A stretch of DNA of 64,000 nt from JAQVEM01 sp964616545 (GCA_964616545.1 CAZTUA010000053.1:16588-80587), one strand, 5' to 3'; positions 42,922 to 52,923 are shown, counted from the first letter of the stretch. A program made the numbers and translations. The notes: a model not told the origin generated them from the letters alone.

Positions 42922-45000
42922 ATGTTCTGGCAAAATATAAACTTTTTTATTCCTCTTATTTCTGTAGTTGCTCTGGCTGTCCTTGGCACCTTTTATATAT
43001 GGATATACAGAAAAGGAGTCCAGGATATTGCAGGTATCGGGATAATGGTTCTTTCTATTATCTGGATAATGGCATATATACTCCAGCAGAGTATAGCACC
43101 AGATCATTTAAAAGTGCTTTTTGATAAGATTCAATACACCGGTGTCTTTCTTTTACCGGTTGGACTATTCCTTATTGCAGCCGGCTACAGCAATTGCAAA
43201 AAAATCTTTAAACCAAAATATATCCTTCTTATCAGTGCATTTCCTGTTATTGCCATCTTTCTTGCCTTTACGAATGAAATCCACAGGCTTGTCTGGGCTA
43301 ATGCAAGTCTTGTTTTATTCGATTCTTTTAGTCTTGTAGTTAAAGAATATAATACCCTGTATTTTATTTCGGTTCTGTATTCAAGTATCCTGACACTTGC
43401 CGGTATAACAATAATAATTACAGACATCGTAAAATCATACAGGAAACCTGACGGACAGAGCCGCTGGAAAAAATTTCTTCTTATTCCATATGTATCCATC
43501 TCCTGGCTAATAATACTGGCAAAATATCTTGGCTTTAATCCCTTCCCCTACGTAGAGGAGACACCCATAGTAACTGTAATTTTCACTCTTGCAATCATTG
43601 CAGTACTAAATAAAACACGGATAAGAGAGATAATGCCTGTTGCCTTTGAAACTATTTTTGAAAATATGGATGACGGTCTTATACTTGTTGACGGAAAAGA
43701 AAATGTTTTAAAACTGAACCCGGCCTCCCTGAAAATATTTAAAACTCAATTCAATGAGATAGCCGGTAAACCAGTCAACCATCTATTAACAGACCAGGGT
43801 GAAAATACAGATATTTTCCTGGGGAATAAAGATTTAAAAATAGGAAATAATGGAAGTCAGTGCTTTTACAATACAAAGCAGACAGAGATGAAAAGTGATA
43901 AAGGAAAACCCCTCGGCAAAGTAATAGTATTAAGAGATATAACAGAAATAAGAAAAGCAGAAGAGGATATAAAATACCTCAGTTTTTACGATAAATTAAC
44001 CGGTGTTTACAACCGGGCATTCTTTGATATTGAACTAAAAAGACTTAATGCCAGCCGCCAGATGCCGTTAAGTCTGGTAATAGGAGACGTAAACGGATTA
44101 AAATTAACTAATGATGCTTTCGGGCATGCATATGGAGATGAGCTTCTTAAAAAAATTGCGGATATACTTAAATCATGTTTCAGAAAAGAAGATATCATAG
44201 CCAGGTGGGGTGGAGATGAATTTAGTATTTTAATGCCCAATACATCTTATTCGGCTACCATGCAGATTGTGAACCGGGTTCATAAAAAATGCAAAGAATT
44301 AAGCACGGATACTATGGTGATAAGTATATCAACAGGGATTGCAACCAAAGAAAGAACCCGCGGGAGCACGGATGTATTATTAAAAGAAGCAGAAGACAGA
44401 ATGTACAAACACAAGCTTATGGAGAATCAGAGTATCCGCAGCTCTATAATAGCTTCACTTGGAAAAGCTCTTGAAGAAAAAGATTATGAAACAGAAGAGC
44501 ATACCAGAAGAATGAAAAAATATAGTTTACTCTTTGGCCAGTTGCTTAAACTCCAGGATTCCAGGCTGGATGAATTGAGCCTTCTGTCTAAGTTACATGA
44601 TATTGGAAAAATAGGCATACCCGATAATATTATTTTAAAACCAGGAAAACTTAATAAAAATGAGTGGAAAATTATGAGCAAGCATTCAGAAATCGGTTAC
44701 AGAATAGCACTGTCCACTCCAGATCTCGCTCACATAGCAAAGTCTATTCTTCATCATCACGAAAGGTGGGATGGAAGTGGTTATCCTTACGGCCTGTCTG
44801 AATTTGAAATCCCGATAGCTTCAAGAATAATATCTATTATTGACGCATACGATGCCATGGTAAATGACAGACCCTATAGAAAAGCTATGACAAGAGAAGC
44901 CGCCATAGAAGAATTAAATAAATGCAGGGGCACACAATTTGATCCTGCTCTTGTAGATGTTTTTATGAATAAATTACTCTTAAAAGAATGCGTAAGCTGA
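42922..45000 (+). CDS. 7TM-PAS-GGDEF-HD-GYP protein (c-di-GMP synthesis and breakdown)
   Basis: 692 aa. Residues 1-225: seven membrane helices of the histidine-kinase N-terminal 7TM type. About 230-345: PAS (FENMDDGLILVDGKENVLKLNPASLKIF). About 345-500: GGDEF with an intact RWGGDEFSILMP active site (cyclase likely active). About 505-690: HD-GYP with LSKLHDIGKIGIPDN and HHHERWDGSGYPYGL (phosphodiesterase likely active). A membrane signal therefore may set the balance between making and degrading c-di-GMP. AGCAGG lies 9 nt before the ATG. Controlled by the riboswitch 92 nt upstream, i.e. by the product itself. Confidence 0.95.
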   Translation: MFWQNINFFIPLISVVALAVLGTFYIWIYRKGVQDIAGIGIMVLSIIWIMAYILQQSIAPDHLKVLFDKIQYTGVFLLPVGLFLIAAGYSNCKKIFKPKYILLISAFPVIAIFLAFTNEIHRLVWANASLVLFDSFSLVVKEYNTLYFISVLYSSILTLAGITIIITDIVKSYRKPDGQSRWKKFLLIPYVSISWLIILAKYLGFNPFPYVEETPIVTVIFTLAIIAVLNKTRIREIMPVAFETIFENMDDGLILVDGKENVLKLNPASLKIFKTQFNEIAGKPVNHLLTDQGENTDIFLGNKDLKIGNNGSQCFYNTKQTEMKSDKGKPLGKVIVLRDITEIRKAEEDIKYLSFYDKLTGVYNRAFFDIELKRLNASRQMPLSLVIGDVNGLKLTNDAFGHAYGDELLKKIADILKSCFRKEDIIARWGGDEFSILMPNTSYSATMQIVNRVHKKCKELSTDTMVISISTGIATKERTRGSTDVLLKEAEDRMYKHKLMENQSIRSSIIASLGKALEEKDYETEEHTRRMKKYSLLFGQLLKLQDSRLDELSLLSKLHDIGKIGIPDNIILKPGKLNKNEWKIMSKHSEIGYRIALSTPDLAHIAKSILHHHERWDGSGYPYGLSEFEIPIASRIISIIDAYDAMVNDRPYRKAMTREAAIEELNKCRGTQFDPALVDVFMNKLLLKECVS

Positions 45001-45060
45001 TTGATTTTATATTATATATTCTGAGTCGATATTTTTTAGTTAGAAGAAGGTTAAATCATT

Positions 45061-47226
45061 ATGGGGAGAATTAAATCTAATAAGCTGTTTAAATGCTCTT
45101 TAACACTGTTTATATATGCAGTAATATTTTTCTTTCTTGTATTTAACTTACCTGAATATATTTATACTGATGATATTGGGCCTGAAAATAATATTGAATC
45201 GGGAGAAAATAATGAGTCCGGTGAAGATGAAGAACCGGGTGATGATGATCCCGGAGATGACGGGGAGCCGGGAGAAGAGCCAGGGTCCGATGATGATGAA
45301 GAACCGGGAGAAAACTTAAAGCCCCATCCAATAGATGAAGAACCGGGTGATGATGATTCCGGAGATGACGGGGAGCCGGGAGAAGAGCCAGCGTCCGATG
45401 ATAATGAAGAACCGGGAGAAAACTTAAAGCCCCATCCAATTATGGTACTCAATTTTACAGATACAGCCTCAGTTAATTTTGATGGTTCAAAATCCTTTGA
45501 TACAGATGGAACAATCATATCATACAGCTGGGACTTTGGTGACGGAAATACCGGAAGCGGAGTGACTGCCGCCCATACATACAGCGAAGACGGGATTTAT
45601 CTTACAACACTTACTGTAACAGATAACGGAGGGCTGCAGAATACAATAAGTAGAAATGTAAATATAAGGTCCGGTGAAGATGAAGAACCGGGTGATGATG
45701 ATTCCGGAGATGACGAGGAGCCGGGAGAAGAGCCAGGGTCCGATGATGATGAAGAACCGCGAGAAAACTTAAAGCCCCATCCAATTATGCAATGCAGTTT
45801 CCCTGATATTGATACAGTATATCTTGATGGTTCGGATTCTTTTGATACAGACGGAACCATTATCTATTATCACTGGGATTTCGGGGATGGCAATACAGAA
45901 AGCGGAGTGACTGCCGCCCATACATATAGTGAATCCGGGATTTACCGTGTAACACTTACTATAACAGATAACGGGGGTCTGCAGAATTCATGTGAAAAAA
46001 ATGTAAATATTAGTTCCAAAAAACCCAATCCAATTATGCAATATACTTTTTCAGAAAACGATGGAGCCACCGTAAATTTTGATGGTTCGGATTCTTTTGA
46101 TATTGACGGTACAATAGTATCCTACAGCTGGGACTTTGGCGACGGGAACACTGGAAGGGGTTCAACTATTAACCATACATACGATACTCAAGGACTTTAC
46201 CGTGTAACACTTACTGTAACAGATAATGATGAGCTGGAGAACTTATGTGAAAAAAATTTAAATATAAAGTCCGGTGATGATGAAGAGCCCGGTAAAGAGC
46301 CGGGACCCGGTGAAAGCAAAAAGTCTGAAAATGATAATAGCCCCGGGCAAAGCAAAAAACCTGAAGAAAGTAAGAAGCCTGAAGACAATGAGGGCGCCGG
46401 CAAAAAAGATATGGTTCCTGCAGAGAATGCCGTTGCCGCTACTGGAAGTATAAAACCCGGTGAAAATACCGGTAACGCTATTGGAGATACAAAATCCGGT
46501 GAAAATACAGTTGCAGCCATAGTATTTCCAGAACTTAAAGAAAATAAAAAGCCCCATGCAAAGATTGAATATAGTTTCTCAAAAACTAATGCAAACAAGG
46601 TATATGTTAATGGCTCGGATTCCTTTGATACAGACGGGACAATTATTTATTACCACTGGGATTTCGGGGATGGAAATACAGAAACCAGGGCATCTTCTAC
46701 CCATACCTATGGTAAGCCAGGTCAATACAGCATAACCCTTACAGTAACAGATAATGAAGGCCTCATGAATTGCACCAGCCGTACCGTTAATATAAAATCA
46801 AATAAAATAAATAATACAGATAATAATTATAACGAAAGCATTCCGCATAATAACAGAGAAGAACATATAAAAAATATGGGTGTAAATTTGAATGAATTTA
46901 AAGATATAAAAATCAGTCCGCCGGAAGAACCAGATGATCTTACACTTAAAGCTAACAATATATTGAAAAAACTATTGAATGTTAAACAGGATAAAAATGT
47001 AGATATACCTGGCATAAATATAAATAGCATAGGAGAGCTATTAGATATCCAGAAAATAACCGAAAATCATAATCTTAAAGAAGTAATAGACCTTGATGAG
47101 CTCATCGATATTAACTACGAAAGAGATACAGGCAAATACAGAGATAACATTCCGGATAAAAAGTTAAAATTACCGGAGTTTTTATTAAATTTCTGGAATA
47201 AATTCAAAGAGCTTGTGACACTATAG
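45061..47226 (+). CDS. surface protein with four PKD domains and acidic repeats
   Basis: 721 aa. Membrane or signal segment at residues 12-32. Acidic Asp/Glu/Pro/Gly linkers at about 45-125, 205-240 and 405-495. Four PKD domains at about 127-201, 243-318, 326-401 and 500-577, each with the DGTI-x-YxWDFGDGNT core and TLTVTDN end. The C-terminal 140 residues are charged, without LPxTG or a second membrane helix. PKD repeats extend adhesins and extracellular enzymes; no catalytic domain is seen, so this is an adhesin-like or wall-spanning stalk. It begins 60 nt after the GGDEF/HD-GYP gene with no terminator between, so the riboswitch may control it as well. Confidence 0.9.
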   Translation: MGRIKSNKLFKCSLTLFIYAVIFFFLVFNLPEYIYTDDIGPENNIESGENNESGEDEEPGDDDPGDDGEPGEEPGSDDDEEPGENLKPHPIDEEPGDDDSGDDGEPGEEPASDDNEEPGENLKPHPIMVLNFTDTASVNFDGSKSFDTDGTIISYSWDFGDGNTGSGVTAAHTYSEDGIYLTTLTVTDNGGLQNTISRNVNIRSGEDEEPGDDDSGDDEEPGEEPGSDDDEEPRENLKPHPIMQCSFPDIDTVYLDGSDSFDTDGTIIYYHWDFGDGNTESGVTAAHTYSESGIYRVTLTITDNGGLQNSCEKNVNISSKKPNPIMQYTFSENDGATVNFDGSDSFDIDGTIVSYSWDFGDGNTGRGSTINHTYDTQGLYRVTLTVTDNDELENLCEKNLNIKSGDDEEPGKEPGPGESKKSENDNSPGQSKKPEESKKPEDNEGAGKKDMVPAENAVAATGSIKPGENTGNAIGDTKSGENTVAAIVFPELKENKKPHAKIEYSFSKTNANKVYVNGSDSFDTDGTIIYYHWDFGDGNTETRASSTHTYGKPGQYSITLTVTDNEGLMNCTSRTVNIKSNKINNTDNNYNESIPHNNREEHIKNMGVNLNEFKDIKISPPEEPDDLTLKANNILKKLLNVKQDKNVDIPGININSIGELLDIQKITENHNLKEVIDLDELIDINYERDTGKYRDNIPDKKLKLPEFLLNFWNKFKELVTL
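45226..45441 (+). repeat. two tandem 108-bp coding repeats, third copy at 45679
   Basis: Units start at 45226 and 45334 (108 nt, 36 codons: an EEPG/DDDxGDDGEPGEEP acidic linker ending in NLKPHPI) with only a few substitutions. A third near-identical unit begins at 45679 after PKD domain 1. Such units allow length change by slippage or recombination. Confidence 0.9.
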
Positions 47227-47281
47227 CTATAAATTCAAAATTTTTTCAATCAATTCCATCACACTGGTTAATCATGAAGAA

Positions 47282-48235
47282 TCAACTTTTTTCCCTGTTC
47301 TTCATGAAACTGTTTCTATAAAGATAATCATTTGCACTCATATCTACCCTGACATCCCTAACCAGGTTTCTAAAATCTTCTGAAAGTTTTACCATCTCAT
47401 TCTTTGCAGAATCTGCATGTCCTGATAACGCTACTCTCCCGAATTCAGAATCAATTAAATTTTTTAATTTTCTTTTTAAAAAAAATGCAGGTATAAATTT
47501 CATTATTTTAAATTTTTCTGGCAGTATCTTTACTCCTATCTCTTCCAATGCTTTTAGATTTTCCCTGAAAGCCTTAATTCCTTTTGTTATTAATCTATCC
47601 TCATCTGTGATTTTTTTATTTCTATTTTTCGCTGCGTAACTCGCCATTACCAGCGCACATATAAACGCAGCATGGGTTTTTAACCAGGCATCAATATTTT
47701 CTGGAATATCAACTTTAATCTGTGAATCCTGAAAAACACTTTTAATCATCTCTACACGACTGCTAATTGACCCATCAGGTTCACCAAAATATAAAATAGT
47801 GTGGTCTTTTACGTAAGCAGCAATAACAGAGTGCCCTTCACGGTATCCACCGGGACCTCCAAAACCCAGCATGACTCTATCTCTATCAAGAAACTTCAGA
47901 TATTCTTCGGCTCCATTCACATTGTTGCCCATAAAAATAAAGAAAGGAATTTTTCTATTTCTCTTTAAAACCGGCAGTATCTCGCTTACCTGCTGCCGCT
48001 GCATTATTATTAAAGCAACATCATAATAATCATCCGGTTTTAATTCATCTGTAGTTTTAATATCAGTTTCAAACCGCTCATTAAGTATTACATCCTTAAT
48101 GATAACTCCGTACTTTTTTAACTGTTCAAGCCTCCTGCCTCTCGCCAGAACTGTAACATCATTCCCACCATTTTTAAGCTTATATGCAAAAATGCTGCCA
48201 ATTACCCCGGCTCCATAAATTAAAATTTTTATAAT
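47282..48235 (-). CDS. ketopantoate reductase family (ApbA/PanE) protein with an ATT start
   Basis: 317 aa from the ATT at 48233-48235. The N-terminal KILIYGAGVIGSIFAYKL is the NADPH-binding glycine motif of PanE; it is in one frame with the rest, and no ATG, GTG or TTG precedes it. GAGGAG (48241-48246) lies 5 nt before the ATT. The first ATG (48002-48004) would delete the whole nucleotide-binding strand. The C-terminal half has FGGPGGYREGHSV and the helical substrate domain; the usual catalytic Lys region is degenerate, so ketopantoate itself may not be the substrate. Promoter with DtxR-like operator directly upstream. Confidence 0.85.
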   Translation of the reverse strand: MIKILIYGAGVIGSIFAYKLKNGGNDVTVLARGRRLEQLKKYGVIIKDVILNERFETDIKTTDELKPDDYYDVALIIMQRQQVSEILPVLKRNRKIPFFIFMGNNVNGAEEYLKFLDRDRVMLGFGGPGGYREGHSVIAAYVKDHTILYFGEPDGSISSRVEMIKSVFQDSQIKVDIPENIDAWLKTHAAFICALVMASYAAKNRNKKITDEDRLITKGIKAFRENLKALEEIGVKILPEKFKIMKFIPAFFLKRKLKNLIDSEFGRVALSGHADSAKNEMVKLSEDFRNLVRDVRVDMSANDYLYRNSFMKNREKS

Positions 48236-48258
48236 TTTAACTCCTCTATAATTAATAT

Positions 48259-48304
48259 ATGTTAGGTCTGCCTAACATTATATTATAAATATAAAATTTT
48301 TCAA
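48259..48304 (-). promoter_or_regulatory. promoter with overlapping DtxR/MntR-like operator
   Basis: Minus-strand TTGAAA (48304-48299), 16 nt, TATAAT (48282-48277). Overlapping the -10 and start is ATGTTAGG-TCTG-CCTAACAT (48259-48278), an 8-4-8 perfect inverted repeat whose TTAGG-N4-CCTAA core equals the DtxR/IdeR core. Serves the ketopantoate-reductase-like gene. Confidence 0.65.
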
Positions 48305-48378
48305 CTACATATATGGTTTTTTAAAATTAATTATTAAGGTCTGGATTGCCGAGCGTCTTGAAAAAGTTTCATAAAGCA

Positions 48379-48453
48379 CTGGCTGGGGAGGGAGGATTTG
48401 AACCTCCGATCACGGGACCAAAACCCGTTGCCTTACCTCTTGGCTACTCCCCA
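48379..48453 (-). tRNA. tRNA-Gln (anticodon TTG)
   Basis: 75 nt with encoded CCA (48379-48381). Acceptor TGGGGAG pairs with CTCCCCA, U1-A72 as is usual for tRNA-Gln; anticodon loop TTTTGGT gives TTG; T-loop GTTCAAATCC. Confidence 0.96.
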
Positions 48454-48566
48454 ATAAGGCTAATAAATTTTATATCAGAAACAGCCAAAATTCAAACCTC
48501 TAAGGCATATTATTTTAAAATTTTTGATTATGACTCTTAATGTTTCCGGAAACTCATCCGCAAACA

Positions 48567-49484
48567 TTAACCATGAATTGTCAGACTACTGGGTGTTGTA
48601 TGAGTCAGGAAGACTTTTGAAGATGCAGGCCTCAGTCCTTTGTATACACATGTTGCAGTTTTCAAGTCATCACAGAAAGCAAAGACAGTCGGACCGCTCC
48701 CTGTCATCTGGGAGGCAATTGCTCCCAGTCTGTTGGCCTTTTCTTTGATTATTAATATCTCTTTATCTTCAATTGTTACAACTCTTTCAAGGTCATTCTG
48801 TAATTTTTTAAAGAAATTACTAAAATCTCTTTCAATTATATTGTTTGCCAGTTCTGTGTGTATTGGCTTTTGTTCTTCCCCCACAAGATCAAACTTCCCA
48901 TAAATATCCCGGGATAAAAACTTACCTCCATTTGTAGCCAGTATTATCCAGTAAAAGGGTAGATGCGGTAGTTCTGAAAGCTTTTCTCCTCTGCCTTCAG
49001 CCAGGATTGTTCCGCCTCTTATGCAGAAAGGAACATCAGAACCCACCTTCCCCGCAATATTCATTAAATCAGATATTTCCATGTTTAATTCAAACAGTTC
49101 GTTCAATGCAACCAGCGTAGCGGCAGCATTTGTACTGCCCCCCGCAAGCCCTGCGCATACAGGAATATGCTTTTCTATATTAATTTTTACAGAATATCTG
49201 CTCCTTAAATCATCCTTATCCAGAATAAGCGCCGCTGCCTTATGAACCAGATTTTTCTCATCAAGCGGAATATCTTCATTGTTGCAGGTAATATAAATTC
49301 CATTTCTATCCATTGTTTTGGAGATATCATTTTTCTTTTCTATTTCAAAGGTAAGCTCATCAGAAAGGCTTATACTCTGCATAATGGATTTTATTTCATG
49401 ATAGCCGTCTGTTCTGCCATTTTTTGCAACATTTAGATAAAGATTTATTTTGCCTGAAGCTCTTAATTTTATAAATTTTCTCAT
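48567..49484 (-). CDS. ispE: 4-diphosphocytidyl-2-C-methyl-D-erythritol kinase
   Basis: 305 aa GHMP kinase of the non-mevalonate isoprenoid pathway. ASGKINLYLNV at the N-terminus, ATP loop PVCAGLAGGSTNAAATLVAL near residue 108, and C-terminal MTGSGPTVFAF. Last gene of the rsmI-metG-tatD-rsmA-ispE block, all on the minus strand. Confidence 0.95.
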   Translation of the reverse strand: MRKFIKLRASGKINLYLNVAKNGRTDGYHEIKSIMQSISLSDELTFEIEKKNDISKTMDRNGIYITCNNEDIPLDEKNLVHKAAALILDKDDLRSRYSVKINIEKHIPVCAGLAGGSTNAAATLVALNELFELNMEISDLMNIAGKVGSDVPFCIRGGTILAEGRGEKLSELPHLPFYWIILATNGGKFLSRDIYGKFDLVGEEQKPIHTELANNIIERDFSNFFKKLQNDLERVVTIEDKEILIIKEKANRLGAIASQMTGSGPTVFAFCDDLKTATCVYKGLRPASSKVFLTHTTPSSLTIHG

Positions 49485-49520
49485 TATTATTCCGCTCTAT
49501 GATAGCATATTTGCCTTATA

Positions 49521-50399
49521 TTAGATATTCAGTTTTTTATACAGGTAAATATAATCATCAAGAGATAGCTCCTCTGCTCTTACATCCTTTTTTTTATTAA
49601 TTCCGGTTAGCAATTTTAATATTAATTCTATTTTATCGCAATATCTACTATCTCTGCCGGACAATGAATTTACCATTTTTTTTCTTCTGTGTAAAAAACA
49701 GCCATTTATGAAATCAAAAAAATTCCTTATATCAAAATCAGGGCTCCCGGCAAGTTTATTTTCCTTTCTATTCACTTCTATAACAACCGAATCCACAAAA
49801 GGTTTTGGAATAAAACAGTTCCGTGATATCCCGAAACAATATTTAAATGAGGCAAGGAATTGTGCTTTTATAGTATAAGAGCTGTAATTTTTATCTCCGG
49901 GTGATGCCAGCAGCCTTTCGGCAATGTCTTTCTGGATGGTCAGGAACATTTCTTTTATACTCTTTGCTTCAAGAAGAATCTTCAGCAAAAGTGTCGCAGC
50001 AATGCTATAGGGCAGATTTGATACCACCTTGCTTATCCCGTATCTGGCTGCAACATCTTCGTAATCCAGCTTCATTGCATCAGTATGTATTAATTCTATT
50101 TTTGGCTTTTTCTCCATTTTTACACCGAATATATCTTTAAATGCTTTAATAAGTGATTTATCTATCTCAACACATACAACTCTCTTTGCGGCTGCAAGTA
50201 TAATTTCGGTAAGACTGCCTATACCGCTTCCTATCTCCAGAATAATATCATTAGAACCAACTCCTGCACACTTTATTATCTTTTTAGCGCTGTTGGTATC
50301 AATCAGAAAATTCTGACCGAGCCTTTTTTTAAGCCTTATATCATATTCACTTAAAATTCTGGCAGTATTTCCCGGAGAGCTTATGTAATTTGAATGCAT
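49521..50399 (-). CDS. rsmA: 16S rRNA dimethyladenosine transferase
   Basis: 292 aa KsgA/RsmA, which dimethylates A1518 and A1519 in helix 45 of 16S rRNA. SAM-binding EIGSGIGSLTEIIL near residue 55, catalytic NLPYSIA (N-L-P-Y) near 129, opening KKRLGQNFLID. Starts 16 nt after the tatD stop. Loss of this methylation is known to relax start-codon choice, of interest because rsmI in the same block begins with ATT. Confidence 0.95.
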   Translation of the reverse strand: MHSNYISSPGNTARILSEYDIRLKKRLGQNFLIDTNSAKKIIKCAGVGSNDIILEIGSGIGSLTEIILAAAKRVVCVEIDKSLIKAFKDIFGVKMEKKPKIELIHTDAMKLDYEDVAARYGISKVVSNLPYSIAATLLLKILLEAKSIKEMFLTIQKDIAERLLASPGDKNYSSYTIKAQFLASFKYCFGISRNCFIPKPFVDSVVIEVNRKENKLAGSPDFDIRNFFDFINGCFLHRRKKMVNSLSGRDSRYCDKIELILKLLTGINKKKDVRAEELSLDDYIYLYKKLNI

Positions 50400-50414
50400 T
50401 TTATAAAATTTATT

Positions 50415-51233
50415 TTATTTTAAAGAAAAGAATTCTTCCGCATTTTTTGAAGTAATATCTGCAATTTCATCAATGCTTAGATTTTTAATCTCTGCAATCT
50501 TTTCAGCAACATATTTAACAAAACCAGGATAATTTTCCCTGCCCCTTTTCGCCTGAGGGGCCAGAAACGGTGAATCAGTTTCTATAAATATCCTCTCAAG
50601 AGGGACTTTTTCAACTACCTTAATTAAATCGCGGGCATTGGGGAAAGTAATTACACCCGTAAATGAAATATACAACCCCAGTTCAAGACATTGCCTGGCA
50701 AAATTGATGTCTCCGGAAAAACAATGCACAACAGCTCTAAAATTTTTTTTACCTGCATATTTTTTTACAGCATCAAGAGTTTCCCTGTGGGCATCCCTAT
50801 CATGAATTATTACCGGTATATTATATTTTAAAGCCATCTCTATCTGGGAGATAAATGCTTTCTCCATGTCTTTTTTTGGACTCAAATTTCTGTAAAAGTC
50901 AAAACCTGTCTCACCTATTGCCACGACTCTTTCATATTTTTTATCTTTGCTGCCATCGCTATTTGTCAGGCCTCCAGATTCCCCCTGTACCAGTGACTCA
51001 AGTATTTTTACTTCTCTGTCTCCAAAGTCTTTAACATAGTGGGGGTGAATTCCGACACTTGCAAAAACATTTGCAAACCTTCCGGCAAATTCTACTGATT
51101 TTCTGCTGCCTTCGAGACTTGAGCCTACATTTATTATATACCTTACGCCTTCGCTTTCTGATTGTGCCACCGCCTCTTCCGGGGTTAATTTCTTTAGCAT
51201 ATCTATATGGGCATGAGTATCTATAAAATACAT
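50415..51233 (-). CDS. tatD: TatD-family metal-dependent hydrolase
   Basis: 272 aa TIM-barrel DNase. Metal ligands in DTHAHIDM (N-terminus), the Glu of IGETGFDF, His of VIIHDRDAH and VHCFSGD, and Asp in ETDSPFLAPQ. A somewhat longer loop (VQGESGGLTNSDGSKDKK) precedes the Glu strand. Placed between metG and rsmA as in many Gram-positive genomes. Confidence 0.95.
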   Translation of the reverse strand: MYFIDTHAHIDMLKKLTPEEAVAQSESEGVRYIINVGSSLEGSRKSVEFAGRFANVFASVGIHPHYVKDFGDREVKILESLVQGESGGLTNSDGSKDKKYERVVAIGETGFDFYRNLSPKKDMEKAFISQIEMALKYNIPVIIHDRDAHRETLDAVKKYAGKKNFRAVVHCFSGDINFARQCLELGLYISFTGVITFPNARDLIKVVEKVPLERIFIETDSPFLAPQAKRGRENYPGFVKYVAEKIAEIKNLSIDEIADITSKNAEEFFSLK

Positions 51234-51294
51234 GTTCTTATCCTTAAGGTTCTTATTTTAGAATAGTGATTACCTGTTTTATTTAATTACTGAA

Positions 51295-52833
51295 CTACTT
51301 ATTTTCATTTATCCTGGGGAAAAGTATCTCTCTGCGGCCAACTTTTGTTCCGCCTTCAAATTTACCCCACTCGCCATCTTGTTTAATAGCTATTTCTTCA
51401 ATACTCTTATTTATGCCAATCTGGGTAAAAATCTTCTGGCATGTTGAAGGCATAAAAGGCACCAGCAAAATAGCAGACAGCCTTATTATCTCTACTGCTT
51501 CATAGAGCACTGCATCAAGTTTTTTACGGTTCTCTTCATTTTCATTTTTTACAAGGTTCCAGGGCTGGCTATCTTCAATATGCTTGTTGGCCATATTTAT
51601 AAATTCCCAGACTTTTATAAGATAATCCGGGAATTTGAAATCGCTCATATATCCGGCGGCCTCTTTTTTTATCTCGCACCATTTTTCCTTGAAAACCGGA
51701 TTTAAAGTTCTGGCAGGTATTACACCATCCCGGTATTTTTCTATCATTGCAAGGGTTCTGGAAACGAGATTACCTATATCATTGCTCAGGTCTGAATTAT
51801 ACCTTCTAATAAAAGCGTCATCTGTAAAAGAACCATCCTGCCCGAATGAAATTTCGCGGGTAAGGAAATATCTTATACCGTCTACACCATATTTTTCTAA
51901 CATATCATCCGGGTCAAGGGTAATGCCCTTGGATTTTGACAATTTTTCCTCCCCCATTAAAAGCCAGCCATGCACCACAATATGTTCGGGAAGCTCTATG
52001 CCAAGCGACATCAATATAGCCGGCCAGATTATGGCATGAAACTTTAATATATCCTTTCCTATATGGTGCTGGTTGGCAGGCCAGTAGCGCTTGAATAGCT
52101 CATCTTGTCCCGAGCTGTAACCAAGAGCAGAAATATAATTTATCAGAGCATCCACCCACACATAGCAATAGTGGCCCGGGTCAAAAGGTATGGGCACTCC
52201 CCATTTGACTGCTGTTCTTGAAATGCTGATATCCTTAAGTCCCTGTTTTAGAATTCCCATCACTTCGTTTTTTCTGGTTTCCGGGATAATAAAGCCGGGG
52301 TTATCTTCAATATGTTTTATTATTTTTTCTTCATATTTAGATAATTTGAAGAAATAATTTTCTTCTTTTACATTCTCTACATCCCTCCTGCAGTCCGGAC
52401 ACTTACCATCTATAAGCTGGGAGTCCGTAAAAAATGTTTCGCAGGGTACGCAATATTTTCCTTCGTAAACACTTTTATAGAGGTCGTCATTATCTTTTAG
52501 TTTTGCAAGTATCTTCTGGACTATTGTCTCATGATTCTTTTCTGTTGTTCTTATGTATAAATCATTGCTGATGTTATATAACTTTAAAAGCCTTTTCATG
52601 TCATCAGTCATAATGTCAACATATGCCTGTGGAGACATTCCTTTTTCCTGCGCGCTTTTATTTATTTTCTGCCCGTGTTCATCGGCACCTGTTAAAAAAA
52701 GAGTATCCCTTCCTGATAATCTGTGGAAACGTGCCACAACATCTGTCAGTATAAATTCATATACCTGTCCCAGATGGAGTTTTGCATTCATATACGGGAT
52801 TGCGGTTGTGATATAAAATTTTTCCTTATTCAA
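51295..52833 (-). CDS. metG: methionyl-tRNA synthetase
   Basis: 512 aa, the short form without the C-terminal tRNA-binding (EMAP-II-like) domain. HLGQVYEF (HIGH-type), zinc-knuckle cysteines in CVPCETFF and CPDCRR (four Cys), and ELSKS-type loop EEKLSKSKG. DALINYISALGY and the anticodon-binding helical domain follow. Charges tRNA-Met, including the initiator. Confidence 0.97.
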   Translation of the reverse strand: MNKEKFYITTAIPYMNAKLHLGQVYEFILTDVVARFHRLSGRDTLFLTGADEHGQKINKSAQEKGMSPQAYVDIMTDDMKRLLKLYNISNDLYIRTTEKNHETIVQKILAKLKDNDDLYKSVYEGKYCVPCETFFTDSQLIDGKCPDCRRDVENVKEENYFFKLSKYEEKIIKHIEDNPGFIIPETRKNEVMGILKQGLKDISISRTAVKWGVPIPFDPGHYCYVWVDALINYISALGYSSGQDELFKRYWPANQHHIGKDILKFHAIIWPAILMSLGIELPEHIVVHGWLLMGEEKLSKSKGITLDPDDMLEKYGVDGIRYFLTREISFGQDGSFTDDAFIRRYNSDLSNDIGNLVSRTLAMIEKYRDGVIPARTLNPVFKEKWCEIKKEAAGYMSDFKFPDYLIKVWEFINMANKHIEDSQPWNLVKNENEENRKKLDAVLYEAVEIIRLSAILLVPFMPSTCQKIFTQIGINKSIEEIAIKQDGEWGKFEGGTKVGRREILFPRINENK

Positions 52834-52923
52834 TTTAAACCTCTGTAAATACTTTCTTTTTAATTTTTAATTTTATTATTCTTTTAATAGTTTTCTATTA
52901 TTTTACCGGATTGAAATATCATC

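Noticed and set aside
45143..45518. Minus-strand readings rich in His/Leu or Ser/Pro opposite the PKD protein
   Set aside because: They are produced by the acidic repeats of the real gene read in antisense.
48346..48540. Plus-strand 64-codon reading with EGGFEPPITGPKPVALPLGYSP
   Set aside because: It is the antisense translation of tRNA-Gln, a well-known false protein in databases.
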